Source of the DNA: Paenibacillus mangrovi
Lineage (GTDB): Bacteria; Bacillota; Bacilli; Paenibacillales; Paenibacillaceae
Length of the DNA stretch: 64,000 nucleotides
Direction of reading: 5' to 3'
Assembly: GCF_022898935.1 (NCBI RefSeq)
Contig: NZ_JALIRP010000005.1
Location: forward strand, 124,001 to 188,000
Part shown: positions 56,804 to 64,000 of the stretch, in pieces
How positions within the stretch are numbered: position 1 is the stretch's first letter
Layout of the letters: each line of letters begins with the position of its first letter
Made by a program: the position numbers and the translations under genes
Notes under the pieces: generated by a model
Told to the model about the DNA's origin: nothing
The model's input: only the letters and a program-made list of their open reading frames with translations
Databases searched by the model: none

Positions 56804-57745
56804 TTAACGCGGCACGCTCTGGGCGCCAAGTACATGGCGCTCAATCCCGGCCAGGTCCGGGACGATGATAATTTCGTCCCAGTGGCCTGCGGCGCGCAGG
56901 AGCTCTGCGACGTCCTGCGCCTGCCCCTGCCCGAGCTCAAATCCGATGAGCCGGGGCGGATCCTGGAGCAGCGGCAGCTGCTCCATCATGATGCGGTACG
57001 GCGCGAGGCCGTCCGTACCGCCATCTAGGGCAGTGCGCGGCTCATGGTCGCGCACCTCCCGCTGCAGGCCGGCAATGTCGGCCGCAGGGATGTACGGCGG
57101 GTTGGACACGATGATGTCCAACCGCTCGCCCGCAAACGGTTCGAGCAGGTTGCCTTCCTTGAAGGCAACCTGGGCGCCGTTTGCGGCGGCGTTGCGCGCA
57201 GCGATCTGCAGCGCGCCTGCCGAGATGTCGCTGGCACGGACATGCCAGCGCGGGGCCTGCAGCGCCAGCGTGACGGCGATCGCGCCGCTGCCGGTGCCGA
57301 TGTCGGCGCACTCGAGCGGGCGCAGCGCGTCGTCTTCGCCGGAGGCGGCGCCTAGGCTTGGCGCCGCTCCTTCCGGCCACAACCGCTTCGCCTGCTGCAG
57401 CACGGCCTCCACGAGCAGCTCCGTCTCCGGCCGTGGAATCAGCACGTCCGGTGTCACTTCAAACGGGATGCCGTAGAACTCCTGCTCCCGGGTAATATAC
57501 TGCGCAGGCTCCCCGCTAGCACGGCGCGAAATGGCCTGCTCCCACAGTTCTCTGCGCCCTTCCGGGAACGGTTCGGGAAGCGCCATGTAATAGGCGGCTC
57601 CTTCAAGCCCGAGCACATGCTCTAGCAGCAGCTGGGCGCTGCGCTGCGGCTCCGTAACCGCGCATGCCGTTAAAAAAGAGGAAGCCTCTATTAAGGCTTC
57701 CCGTATCGTTTGCTTTGGAGACATCACAAAAGTGGTTTCAAACAA
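56804..57745 (-). CDS. prmC: peptide chain release factor N5-glutamine methyltransferase
   Basis: Methylates the GGQ glutamine of release factors. 313 aa: helical N-terminal domain, then a class I SAM methyltransferase with CADIGTGSGAIAVTLA and the target motif SNPPYIPAADI. Its start is probably TTG at 57745, four bases after the prfA stop, with AAAGGGG in the prfA end; an ATG seven codons later is possible. The stretch coding residues about 100-230 is much more GC-rich than its neighbours. prfA-prmC order is the standard one. Confidence 0.93.
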   Translation of the reverse strand: MFETTFVMSPKQTIREALIEASSFLTACAVTEPQRSAQLLLEHVLGLEGAAYYMALPEPFPEGRRELWEQAISRRASGEPAQYITREQEFYGIPFEVTPDVLIPRPETELLVEAVLQQAKRLWPEGAAPSLGAASGEDDALRPLECADIGTGSGAIAVTLALQAPRWHVRASDISAGALQIAARNAAANGAQVAFKEGNLLEPFAGERLDIIVSNPPYIPAADIAGLQREVRDHEPRTALDGGTDGLAPYRIMMEQLPLLQDPPRLIGFELGQGQAQDVAELLRAAGHWDEIIIVPDLAGIERHVLGAQSVPR

Positions 57746-57749
57746 AGCG

Positions 57750-58817
57750 TTATTCCCCTTTTTCCATCATATCCGCTTGTTCAGCAATGTTCAGCGCGGA
57801 GATGATTTCTTCAATTTCACCGTTCATCACCTGATCCAGCTTGTGCAGCGTAAGCCCGATGCGGTGATCCGTCACACGGCTTTGCGGGAAGTTGTAGGTG
57901 CGGATCCGTTCACTGCGGTCACCGGTGCCGACTTTGCTCTTGCGTTCGCCGGCATATTTCGCTTCTTCCTCCTGGCGCTTCACATCGAAGATCCGGGCGC
58001 GAAGCACCTGTAGTGCCTTTTCCTTATTCGAGTTCTGCGATTTGCCGTCCTGGCAGGTCGCGACAATCCCTGTCGGGATATGCGTTACACGAACAGCCGA
58101 TTTCGTGGTGTTTACGGACTGGCCGCCCGCGCCGCTGGAGCAGAATGTATCCACGCGGATGTCCTTGTCATGAATTTCGATATCGAGATCCTCAACTTCA
58201 GGCAAAACGGCCACGGTCGAGGTAGATGTATGAATCCGTCCGCCCGATTCAGTCGCCGGAATGCGCTGTACGCGGTGCGCGCCGCTTTCGTACTTCATTT
58301 TACTGTACGCGCCGCGTCCGTTAATCATGAATATAACCTCTTTAAATCCGCCAAGGTCATTCGTATTGGCATCCATGAGTTCTACGCGCCAGCCCTGATT
58401 ATCGGCATAACGGGTATACATGCGGTACAAGTCGGCCGCAAACAGCGCCGCTTCGTCACCGCCAGCTGCGCCGCGGATTTCCACAATAACGTTCTTATCA
58501 TCATTCGGATCCTTCGGAAGCAGCAGCACGCGAATGCGTTCATCGAGTTCAACCTGGCGGGCAGACAGCTCCTCGATTTCCATTTTCACCATTTCGCGCA
58601 TTTCTTCATCGAGCTTTTCACCCTGCATGACTTTCGCGGCATCCAGCTCTTCGGTTACAGTTTTATATTCAGTATACGCCTCGAATGCAGGCTGTAAGTC
58701 AGATTGTTCTTTGGAATATTCCCGAAGTCGCTTGCTGTCATTTACAACATCAGGATCACACAGCAGCTCGCTAAGCTTCTCGTAGCGGTCTGCCAAGGCT
58801 TGCAATCGGTCCAACAA
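57750..58817 (-). CDS. prfA: peptide chain release factor 1
   Basis: Terminates translation at UAA and UAG. 355 aa. The stop-codon-reading motif is P-A-T in [14 protein letters not shown], and the peptidyl-transfer motif GGQ is in [24 protein letters not shown]. The start codon is TTG at 58817, with AGGAGAGGTG upstream; no ATG is better. Promoter at 58935-58964. Confidence 0.97.
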   Translation of the reverse strand: MLDRLQALADRYEKLSELLCDPDVVNDSKRLREYSKEQSDLQPAFEAYTEYKTVTEELDAAKVMQGEKLDEEMREMVKMEIEELSARQVELDERIRVLLLPKDPNDDKNVIVEIRGAAGGDEAALFAADLYRMYTRYADNQGWRVELMDANTNDLGGFKEVIFMINGRGAYSKMKYESGAHRVQRIPATESGGRIHTSTSTVAVLPEVEDLDIEIHDKDIRVDTFCSSGAGGQSVNTTKSAVRVTHIPTGIVATCQDGKSQNSNKEKALQVLRARIFDVKRQEEEAKYAGERKSKVGTGDRSERIRTYNFPQSRVTDHRIGLTLHKLDQVMNGEIEEIISALNIAEQADMMEKGE

Positions 58818-58934
58818 GGGGGTTCACCTCTCCTGTTTAAAGTGCTTTCGGTCATTAAAATATGAAAAGCGCCGTTTATCCCATCACAAAACCAACATGC
58901 TTGATTTTAATTAATATTGGACAGACGACTTTTT

Positions 58935-58964
58935 ATTATATCATGGAATATACATATTTGCCAG
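58935..58964 (-). promoter_or_regulatory. extended -10 sigma-A promoter of prfA
   Basis: Minus strand: -35-like CTGGCA (58959-58964), 18-base spacer, TGATATAAT extended -10 with core at 58935-58940. About 118 bases before the prfA start. Confidence 0.6.
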
Positions 58965-59369
58965 TTCTAAAAATCAGCGAGGAATGCCTCTACTGAAGGA
59001 TTAAACTGCGGAATGCAGTCCGTACCTTAGCGGTTTTGAAGATTGTTCTTGCCTTTATGATTTCCATAGAAAATAATGGATCTGCCATTAAACTAGCTCA
59101 ATACTGAAATTAGTCTTTGTTATTGGGCGAGATGGCCGCTACGGTTACGGATCGATCTTACGATCGCTGTTGTCTCCAAATTTCTTTGATTATGTCTTTC
59201 AAAATGGTATAAATTCAGAGACAAAGGCGACCGCTTCCGCTTCTTCAGATCGATTCCGTCCCCTTCGCTACTTTCGCTTCTTTTCAAGTACTAATTAAGA
59301 GATTGAGCTATTTAAATTTTTTTTTAAAAATATTCTGCAGGGATACATTCAGCTGCGCCGTCAAACTAA
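58965..59369. other. divergent upstream region between prfA and the ECF sigma operon
   Basis: About 400 non-coding bases. They include a long imperfect inverted repeat (59120-59280, listed separately). No strong ECF-type promoter (TGAAAC with CGT) could be placed; TGAAAT at 59104 has no fitting -10. No credible ORF. Confidence 0.4.
59120..59280. repeat. long imperfect inverted repeat (hairpin element) upstream of the ECF sigma gene
   Basis: Left arm ACGGATCGATCTTACGATCGCTGTTGTCTCCAAATTT (59147-59183; shown in parts: GGATCGATC, CGATCGCTG, TTGTCTC, AAATTT) pairs with the right arm around 59211-59258: AAATT, GAGACAA, GGCGACCG, AGATCGATTCC. The loop is about 27 bases. Mismatches and one insertion of about 10 bases occur. 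It resembles a small dispersed-repeat or mobile-element remnant, but there is no second copy in this window. Confidence 0.5.
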
Positions 59370-59936
59370 ATGAAACAGGAGGAGGGGAGAAGACTGGAAG
59401 AGTTACAGTGGGTCCGGGCCGTTAAGGCAGGTCACCCGGAAGCCTATAAATTCTTGGTGCAGCGTTATCAGAATATGGTGTACCATGTGTGCCTGAAAAT
59501 AGCCGCCGATGACGTATCGGCCAAAGATTTATCGCAGGATATCTTTATGAAGGCCTACTCTGCTCTACCAGCCTTCCGCGAGGATTCCTCCTTCTCCACC
59601 TGGCTCTACCAGATTGCCGTCCGTAAATGTCTCGACTGGAAACGCGCGCATCAGCGCGAGCAGGCACGGCGGAGTCCGGGAGAGGTGACCGAGAACGACT
59701 GGGTGACGAATGAAACGCCCGAGCAGATCGTTTTAACCGAAGAACGGAGCAGCAGGCTCCGAAGGATCGTCGACGAGCTGGCAGAGCCTTACCGGTCGGC
59801 TGTCCAGATGTACTATTTTGAACAATGCTCTTATCAGGAAATTGCCGACAGGCGCGGGATTACGCCGAAGACGGTGGAATCGCAGCTGTACCGCGCAAGG
59901 GCCATGATGCGTAAGAAAGGAGAGGAATTACGATGA
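59370..59936 (+). CDS. ECF-type RNA polymerase sigma factor
   Basis: A 188-aa sigma-70 family protein with region 2 (about residues 22-90: FLVQRYQNMVYHVCLKIAADDVSAKDLSQDIFMKAYSALPAFR ... FSTWLYQIAVRKCLDW) and region 4 (about 130-185: PYRSAVQMYYFEQCSYQEIADRRGITPKTVESQLYRARAMM), without regions 1 and 3. It would direct transcription of envelope-stress genes, controlled by the zinc anti-sigma encoded next. The given start is ATG 59370, which lacks a site upstream. A strong AGGAGGAGG lies inside its first codons with only CTG (59394) in frame after it, so the true start is open. Its stop overlaps the anti-sigma ATG. Confidence 0.92.
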   Translation: MKQEEGRRLEELQWVRAVKAGHPEAYKFLVQRYQNMVYHVCLKIAADDVSAKDLSQDIFMKAYSALPAFREDSSFSTWLYQIAVRKCLDWKRAHQREQARRSPGEVTENDWVTNETPEQIVLTEERSSRLRRIVDELAEPYRSAVQMYYFEQCSYQEIADRRGITPKTVESQLYRARAMMRKKGEELR

Positions 59937-60355
59937 AATGCGAATTCATACAATACCAGCTGGGAGCTTATGCTGCAGGTGAACTGCCGTCCGAATCCTC
60001 CCTTTATATTGAAAAGCATCTTCGTACCTGTCCTTCGTGCCAGGTATGGCTTGAGGAAGTGCAGGAGATGGCCCGCATCTGGGAGCAGCCTGATTCAGAG
60101 CTGGATTGTCCCGATATGACGGCTGACATCATGAATGAAATCCGGCAGATGCCGCCCCTATATAAACGCCAGGCTTCGCGTATGAAGCCAAATAATTCTC
60201 GGAAAGTCATGATCGCCCATTTCGGTCTTGCGGCTTGCATAGCTTTTTGCTTGTTCCAATTCGGTGTTTTCGAGCATTTGGGCGACCGCATTACGCATGC
60301 GACGGAGATCTTCTCGAGTTCCGTGGATCATATATTAAAGGAGGGCAAACGATGA
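59933..60355 (+). CDS. zinc-binding anti-sigma factor, single membrane segment
   Basis: A 140-aa protein. N-terminal ZAS motif IEKHLRTCPSC (His-x3-Cys-x2-Cys, residues about 28-38) is the anti-sigma domain that holds the sigma factor in the cytosol. One membrane segment at about residues 94-110 and a short extracytoplasmic tail. The ATG overlaps the sigma stop (ATGA), so translation is coupled. It probably releases the sigma factor in response to an envelope signal; the signal is unknown. Confidence 0.88.
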   Translation: MKCEFIQYQLGAYAAGELPSESSLYIEKHLRTCPSCQVWLEEVQEMARIWEQPDSELDCPDMTADIMNEIRQMPPLYKRQASRMKPNNSRKVMIAHFGLAACIAFCLFQFGVFEHLGDRITHATEIFSSSVDHILKEGKR

Positions 60356-60873
60356 TTAAGAAAAGTAAAATCCTTACATTTATGTTTGCGATCATTCCCG
60401 GGGTCGGCCATCTGTATCTCAATTTCACCAAACAGGGACTGCAGATTATGATCGGCACCTGCGCCTGTATTATTTTTATCCCATCCATTCCGCTCGTTTT
60501 CTCTTTCGCGCTGGCGATTCTGTGGTTCTATCAGATGTTTGACGCGCTGCAAAAGGCAGCCTGGATGAAGGCCGCCGCCGCAGAACACGAACGCATGATG
60601 ATGGGCCAAGAGACCTTCGGCTACCCTTGGACCGCACAGGACTGGATGACGCTTGGAGGGTATCAAAAGGAAACTACCCTGAGTCCGGTATGGATCGGTG
60701 CCGGCTGCATCCTTTTCGGCGTGATGGTGCTGCTGACGACCATATTCCCCGATCTATGGCACTGGCTGCTCAAGGGAAACGTGGCAAGCGTGCTGCTGGC
60801 TGTCGCGTTGATCGGATATGGCCTGCGGATTTTATTCAAGAAGCCTGATCATAAAGGGAGCGGAATATTATGA
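60352..60873 (+). CDS. membrane protein in the ECF sigma operon (TM2-like N-terminus), 173 aa
   Basis: Not firmly recognised. Start ATG 60352 overlaps the anti-sigma stop (ATGA) and has AAAGGAGGGC upstream. Residues 1-65 carry the GVGHLYLNFTKQGLQIM pattern typical of TM2-domain proteins plus two membrane segments. Residues 70-115 are cytosolic and polar (WTAQDWMTLGGYQKE), followed by two further segments (about 118-160) and a basic C-terminus (KKPDHKG). Its place in the operon suggests a role in sensing or responding to envelope stress, by inference only. Confidence 0.75.
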   Translation: MIKKSKILTFMFAIIPGVGHLYLNFTKQGLQIMIGTCACIIFIPSIPLVFSFALAILWFYQMFDALQKAAWMKAAAAEHERMMMGQETFGYPWTAQDWMTLGGYQKETTLSPVWIGAGCILFGVMVLLTTIFPDLWHWLLKGNVASVLLAVALIGYGLRILFKKPDHKGSGIL

Positions 60874-61979
60874 ACACCCCCATTAACAATACCCCGCCCA
60901 CCGTTAAGGTAGGCAGGTGGACCACAGCCATCGGTTTGATCGGCATCGGTGTGATCATTTTGCTGCAGTTCAACCATGTGATTACATTTGAGGTATTGAA
61001 GTATGTATGGCCAGTACTGCTGATTCTCCTTGGCCTCGAGGTCGTGCTGGCCAACGTTATTTACTCCGACAAACGGGTACGCCTTGGCGGAGGAAGCGTG
61101 ACGATTCTGGTTCTGCTGCTGCTCGTCAGCGGCGTTCAGATGGTCATTCCGAATTGGAGCTCCATATTTAATCAAGGATATGTAAGTGCAGTTCAAGGCT
61201 CGGCTGAAGTCGGCAGCAGTATCAAACGCGTAGAAATTCTCGTGGATCATGGAACAGTCAATGTTACCGGCACGGACGATGCCAAGGTGTCGTACGACGG
61301 CAAATTCCGCTTCCGGGATGCTTCCAGCCAGGAGGCGGCCGACAGCAAAGCCAAGGAAAAATGGAAAGTCGCCCCCTCTGGAGACACGCTCGTTCTTTCT
61401 CTTGAAGAGAGCCCGGATTCATTCGTTCATATCGGACTGGGTTCAGAGGACGAATATTTGAACGTCGATGTACCGAAAGCCCTAGAAGTCGAGGTGCACA
61501 CCCAAAATTACTCAGTTAAAGGCAAGGAATTGGAAGCCGGTTTTACGGCCGTGACCACCAACTCGTCTATTAATTTGGAAAATATTAAAGGCAGTGTTTC
61601 CGCGACAACGACCAATGGTTCCGTCCATGTGACCGGTATCGGCGGAGCGGCTCAGGTCAAATCGACCAACGGCTCCATTACGCTGGATCAGATCACCGGC
61701 GCACTGACAGCTAAAACAACCAACGGTTCCATCAAAAGCACTTCCGCCATCGGTGGTGATTGGACCTGCAGCAGCACAAACGGCAGCATCACGCTCAACA
61801 TTCCGGAGAACACTAGCGCTGTGATCAAAGCAAAAACCTCCAACTCGTCCATCAAAGGCGACATTCCGTGGAGTGAAGAAAGCGGCGACAACAAAGCTAG
61901 CGCCACACTTGGAGATGGAACTCATAAAGTGGAGCTATCTACATCCAACGGCAGCATCAAAGTGAATTACGGAGAGTAA
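60870..61979 (+). CDS. LiaF/DUF4097-type envelope protein with a repeat ladder, 369 aa
   Basis: Start ATG overlaps the previous stop (ATGA). Residues about 15-95 form three or four membrane segments (DUF5668/LiaF-like: WTTAIGLIGIGVIILLQFN ... YVWPVLLILLGLEVV ... ILVLLLLVSGVQM). From about residue 120 a secreted, beta-helical DUF4097 domain follows, with a ladder of short repeats: VTTNSSINL, TTTNGSVHV, STNGSITL, TTNGSIKS, STNGSITL, TSNSSIKG and TSNGSIKV. Such domains are seen with LiaFSR-like envelope-stress systems. The fourth gene of the operon; it may sense or stabilise the envelope. Confidence 0.82.
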   Translation: MNTPINNTPPTVKVGRWTTAIGLIGIGVIILLQFNHVITFEVLKYVWPVLLILLGLEVVLANVIYSDKRVRLGGGSVTILVLLLLVSGVQMVIPNWSSIFNQGYVSAVQGSAEVGSSIKRVEILVDHGTVNVTGTDDAKVSYDGKFRFRDASSQEAADSKAKEKWKVAPSGDTLVLSLEESPDSFVHIGLGSEDEYLNVDVPKALEVEVHTQNYSVKGKELEAGFTAVTTNSSINLENIKGSVSATTTNGSVHVTGIGGAAQVKSTNGSITLDQITGALTAKTTNGSIKSTSAIGGDWTCSSTNGSITLNIPENTSAVIKAKTSNSSIKGDIPWSEESGDNKASATLGDGTHKVELSTSNGSIKVNYGE

Positions 61980-62018
61980 GAATAAGCTTTAGGTACAAGA
62001 CTAGGGAGAGATAAGACT

Positions 62019-63049
62019 ATCAAAAGGATCAGAAAAGTTCTGCTTTATTTGGGAGCAACTATTATTTTACTTATTGGATTAGCATTGATTTTTCCCACAT
62101 GGACTCCCAAAATAGACGGCGCGAACAGTATAAGCGTACTCGAGCAAGTCGAAATTAATGGCACCGGTCATGAATTGATGATACGAGGTCAGGAAAAAAA
62201 CAATCCGATTGTCATTTTTGTACACGGGGGTCCAGGTGTTTCAGAGATACCCTATGTAACCAAATACCAAGACCAATTGGAGAAACATTTCACGATTGTC
62301 CATTACGACCAAAGAGTTAGCGGGAAATCCTATCACTTTGAAGAAGATTATTCCAACCTTTCACCAGATCTATTAGTAAAAGATTTATTGGCTGTGACGG
62401 ATTATATATCAGCTCATTTCAACCAAAAGAAGGTCATACTCGTCGGCCATTCCTTTGGAACATATATTGGCATACAGGCAGCAAAGCAAGCTCCTGAAAA
62501 ATATGAAGCTTATATCGGCATCGGACAGATGTCCAATACCTTAGAAAGTGAAATGGATGCTTTGAATTTCACGATTGACCAAGCGAAATTGAGCGGTAAT
62601 ACAACCGACGCCGAGTATTTGCAAGGATTAACTGGGAAAGTTCAAAGCGGCGCTATGTATACTCCACGCGATTATGTTCGAAAATATGGCGGTGCTGCAA
62701 GACTGATCGATGATATTGCGGACATGAATCATGGTTTATTGTACGGACCGGAATATAACTTATTAGACCGTATCCGTTATTACAGTAGCGTATCCTATGC
62801 ACAAGAAGTTTTAATAGGGCAAGCATTAAAAAACCTCTGCCTACGATCGTTACAAAACTAGATTTACCGGTGTATTTCATCATGGGAAAATACGATTACA
62901 TGACTTCCGCTAAAGCAGCCAAAACATACTTTGATCAGATTGATGCAAAACAAAAGGAATTTATAACGTACAACCAATCCGCTCATTATCCGCAATTTGA
63001 AGAAAAAGAAAAATTCTCAAAGTGGATGGTGGATTCATTTGTAAAATAG
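62019..63049 (+). pseudogene. alpha/beta hydrolase, interrupted by a frameshift
   Basis: The first frame gives an alpha/beta-hydrolase (oxyanion HGGPG, nucleophile Ser in VGHSFGTYIG) to a stop at 62861. The last third is intact but in the -1 frame (62834-63049): PVYFIMGKYDYM (acid) and QSAHYPQFEE (catalytic His). The change of frame falls at TTA AAA AAC (62826-62834), a run of six A. A good start codon is also missing: SD-like AGGGAGAG (62003-62010) is followed at the right distance by ATC (62019), and the first usable codon is TTG at 62049. I treat it as a pseudogene or a sequencing error; programmed frameshift is possible. An N-terminal hydrophobic segment suggests membrane anchoring. Confidence 0.75.
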
Positions 63050-63079
63050 AAGTCTATCGATGTACTTTCATAGAAGCAT

Positions 63080-63118
63080 GGGCTATCAAGATATTGAATC
63101 TTGATAGCCCGATTTTTT
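63080..63118 (+). terminator. terminator after the hydrolase gene
   Basis: Perfect 13-bp stem GGGCTATCAAGAT / ATCTTGATAGCCC with a 5-base loop, then GATTTTTT. Confidence 0.9.
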
Positions 63119-63253
63119 GCTACGAGGTCAACATACGCCCCCTTTACAATAAACACATCCACTCCTATAGTGTCCAAACACCATGCACCCATCCCCTGCA
63201 TTTTTCCTTTTCTTGACATGACCATATTGGCGGAGTAAGATGAACTTGCATCG
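63119..63253. other. short intergenic stretch before the tetR operator
   Basis: About 135 bases without a credible gene. Short ORFs on both strands lack ribosome binding sites. Confidence 0.4.
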
Positions 63254-63273
63254 TTTTGAACATTTGTTCAAAA
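63254..63273. promoter_or_regulatory. palindromic TetR-type operator
   Basis: A perfect 20-base palindrome, TTTTGAACAT and ATGTTCAAAA-type arms (positions 63254-63273), about 88 bases before the tetR ATG. A weaker copy of the half-site (GTTCAAAA) follows at 63279-63286. This fits autoregulation of the tetR gene. Confidence 0.7.
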
Positions 63274-63292
63274 CAACCGTTCAAAATAAATA
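63264..63292 (+). promoter_or_regulatory. promoter of the tetR gene, overlapping the operator
   Basis: -35 TTGTTC (63264-63269), 17-base spacer, -10 TAAATA (63287-63292). The -35 lies inside the palindrome, so bound repressor would block polymerase. Confidence 0.55.
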
Positions 63293-63361
63293 TTCAATAA
63301 GTCATTTTGAAGAATAGGTCTGTGATGGACATCGAGTGGCTAACATTGCAGGAGGGCTTGT

Positions 63362-63967
63362 ATGAAACAAGAGACTAAAGACGTGAAAGTGAAGATATTG
63401 GAAGCAGCGAAAAAATTGTTCGCACGAGGCGGATTCGAGGGAACTACCGTGCGGCAAATTTGTGAAGAGGCAGGAGTGGCGCTTGCGCTTGTTTCGTACC
63501 ATTTTGGAGGCAAGGAAAATGTATTCTATGCGTTGTTCGAATCGTCGGTCCCTAGATTTCTAAGCACAAGCTATGAATTAAAAGATCCTGAAGCTGATTT
63601 GAAGCATTTCATCCATGAATTTGTTCAGCTTCGTCTGGCCGAACCTGAGCTTATCAATTTGCTGCAGCAAGAAATCATTATGCAAAGCCCGCGCATGGAG
63701 AAATTGCAAACGTACATATACACGCTTTGGAAGCAGCTTCGCAATATTTTAGAAGCAGGTAAAGAACAGGGATGTTTCCATTTTGCTTCACTGAAGCAGA
63801 CGCTTCATTTCATCATCGGAGCGCTCATTTTCACCAGAAATGTACCTGCACTCGATGACTTGTTCGAATCATCAGTAAACGAGCAGGAAAATGCGGATTG
63901 TGCGGAAGACATCGCCGCAAATACCATTCATTTCATTTTAAACGGATTAAGGAGGAATACCGTATGA
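63362..63967 (+). CDS. TetR-family transcriptional regulator
   Basis: A 201-aa repressor. N-terminal helix-turn-helix (residues about 10-56: KILEAAKKLFARGGFEGTTVRQICEEAGVALALVSYHFGGKENVFYALF) and a C-terminal helical ligand domain. AGGAGGGCTTGT precedes the ATG. The last codons overlap the next gene's ATG (ATGA), and a palindromic operator lies upstream. It likely represses itself and the coupled downstream gene. Confidence 0.92.
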   Translation: MKQETKDVKVKILEAAKKLFARGGFEGTTVRQICEEAGVALALVSYHFGGKENVFYALFESSVPRFLSTSYELKDPEADLKHFIHEFVQLRLAEPELINLLQQEIIMQSPRMEKLQTYIYTLWKQLRNILEAGKEQGCFHFASLKQTLHFIIGALIFTRNVPALDDLFESSVNEQENADCAEDIAANTIHFILNGLRRNTV

Positions 63968-64000
63968 GCAGTTCGATCATTATACTCTTTTTGTTCGCTT
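63964..64000 (+). CDS. first codons of a membrane-protein gene coupled to tetR, partial
   Basis: ATG at 63964 overlaps the tetR stop. Only 12 codons (MSSSIIILFLFA) are in the window, a hydrophobic start consistent with a transporter or exported protein. The identity cannot be read. A small multidrug or efflux protein would fit a TetR partner, but this is conjecture. Confidence 0.6.
   Translation, partial: MSSSIIILFLFA

Overview
The window reads as a low-to-mid GC, endospore-forming, Gram-positive, motile bacterium with an S-layer, most probably Paenibacillus or a close relative. The evidence is gene content and order. Sporulation genes are spoIIR, spoIID, spoIIQ, spoIIID and an alpha/beta SASP. 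The degS-degU pair lies next to comFA. The order prfA-prmC ... spoIIR-ywlC-mntP-ywlE-rpiB-ywlG-glyA-upp-atp-ywzB-murA-spoIID-spoIIQ-spoIIID-mbl-flhO-flhP-fabZ follows the Bacillus chromosome backbone. Several proteins carry SLH domains, and csaB is present for pyruvylated secondary cell wall polymer. Nearly everything up to about 58.8 kb is on the minus strand; from 59.3 kb the genes are on the plus strand.

Layout. 1-3.9 kb: 5' part of comFA, a small membrane protein, and the degS-degU two-component pair. 3.9-21.5 kb: a surface-protein region with a secreted phosphodiester glycosidase, two very large exported proteins with C-terminal SLH triplets, and a probable main S-layer protein with N-terminal SLH domains. 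Interspersed are metK, a SASP and two small uncharacterised proteins. 21.7-29.1 kb: an apparent operon fabZ-pgcA-DUF5693-csaB-tagA-tagO that would make and pyruvylate the wall polymer to which the SLH proteins bind. 29.4-35.5 kb: spoIID, spoIIQ, spoIIID, mbl, flhO, flhP and an EpuA-like gene. 35.9-45.6 kb: murA, ywzB and a complete F1Fo ATP synthase operon (atpZ-I-B-E-F-H-A-G-D-C). 45.8-53 kb: wecB, upp, glyA, ywlG, rpiB, ywlE, mntP and ywlC. 53.3-58.8 kb: spoIIR, two adjacent SEDS (RodA/FtsW) paralogues, prmC and prfA. 59.4-62 kb: a tightly coupled plus-strand operon of an ECF sigma factor, a zinc anti-sigma factor, a membrane protein and a DUF4097 protein. 62-64 kb: a broken alpha/beta hydrolase gene, then a tetR gene with a palindromic operator and the first codons of a coupled membrane-protein gene.

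How the parts fit. The SLH proteins (6.9-21.5 kb) need the pyruvylated polymer made by the neighbouring tagO/tagA/csaB operon, and wecB supplies UDP-ManNAc for TagA, so much of the window concerns building the cell envelope. Sporulation genes carry recognisable sigma-F (spoIIQ, spoIIR) and sigma-E (spoIIID) promoter-like sequences.

Observations most worth a second look: tandem translation starts on the S-layer gene; a promoter, 21-codon ORF and terminator arrangement ahead of metK; the four-gene ECF operon with an imperfect long hairpin in its upstream region; a hydrolase gene broken exactly at an A-AAA-AAC heptamer; an enlarged YwlE; and long GC-rich low-complexity extensions in SpoIID and ComFA. 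No CRISPR array, tRNA, rRNA or insertion sequence was recognised. Every functional call rests on reading motifs and gene order; no database search was run.
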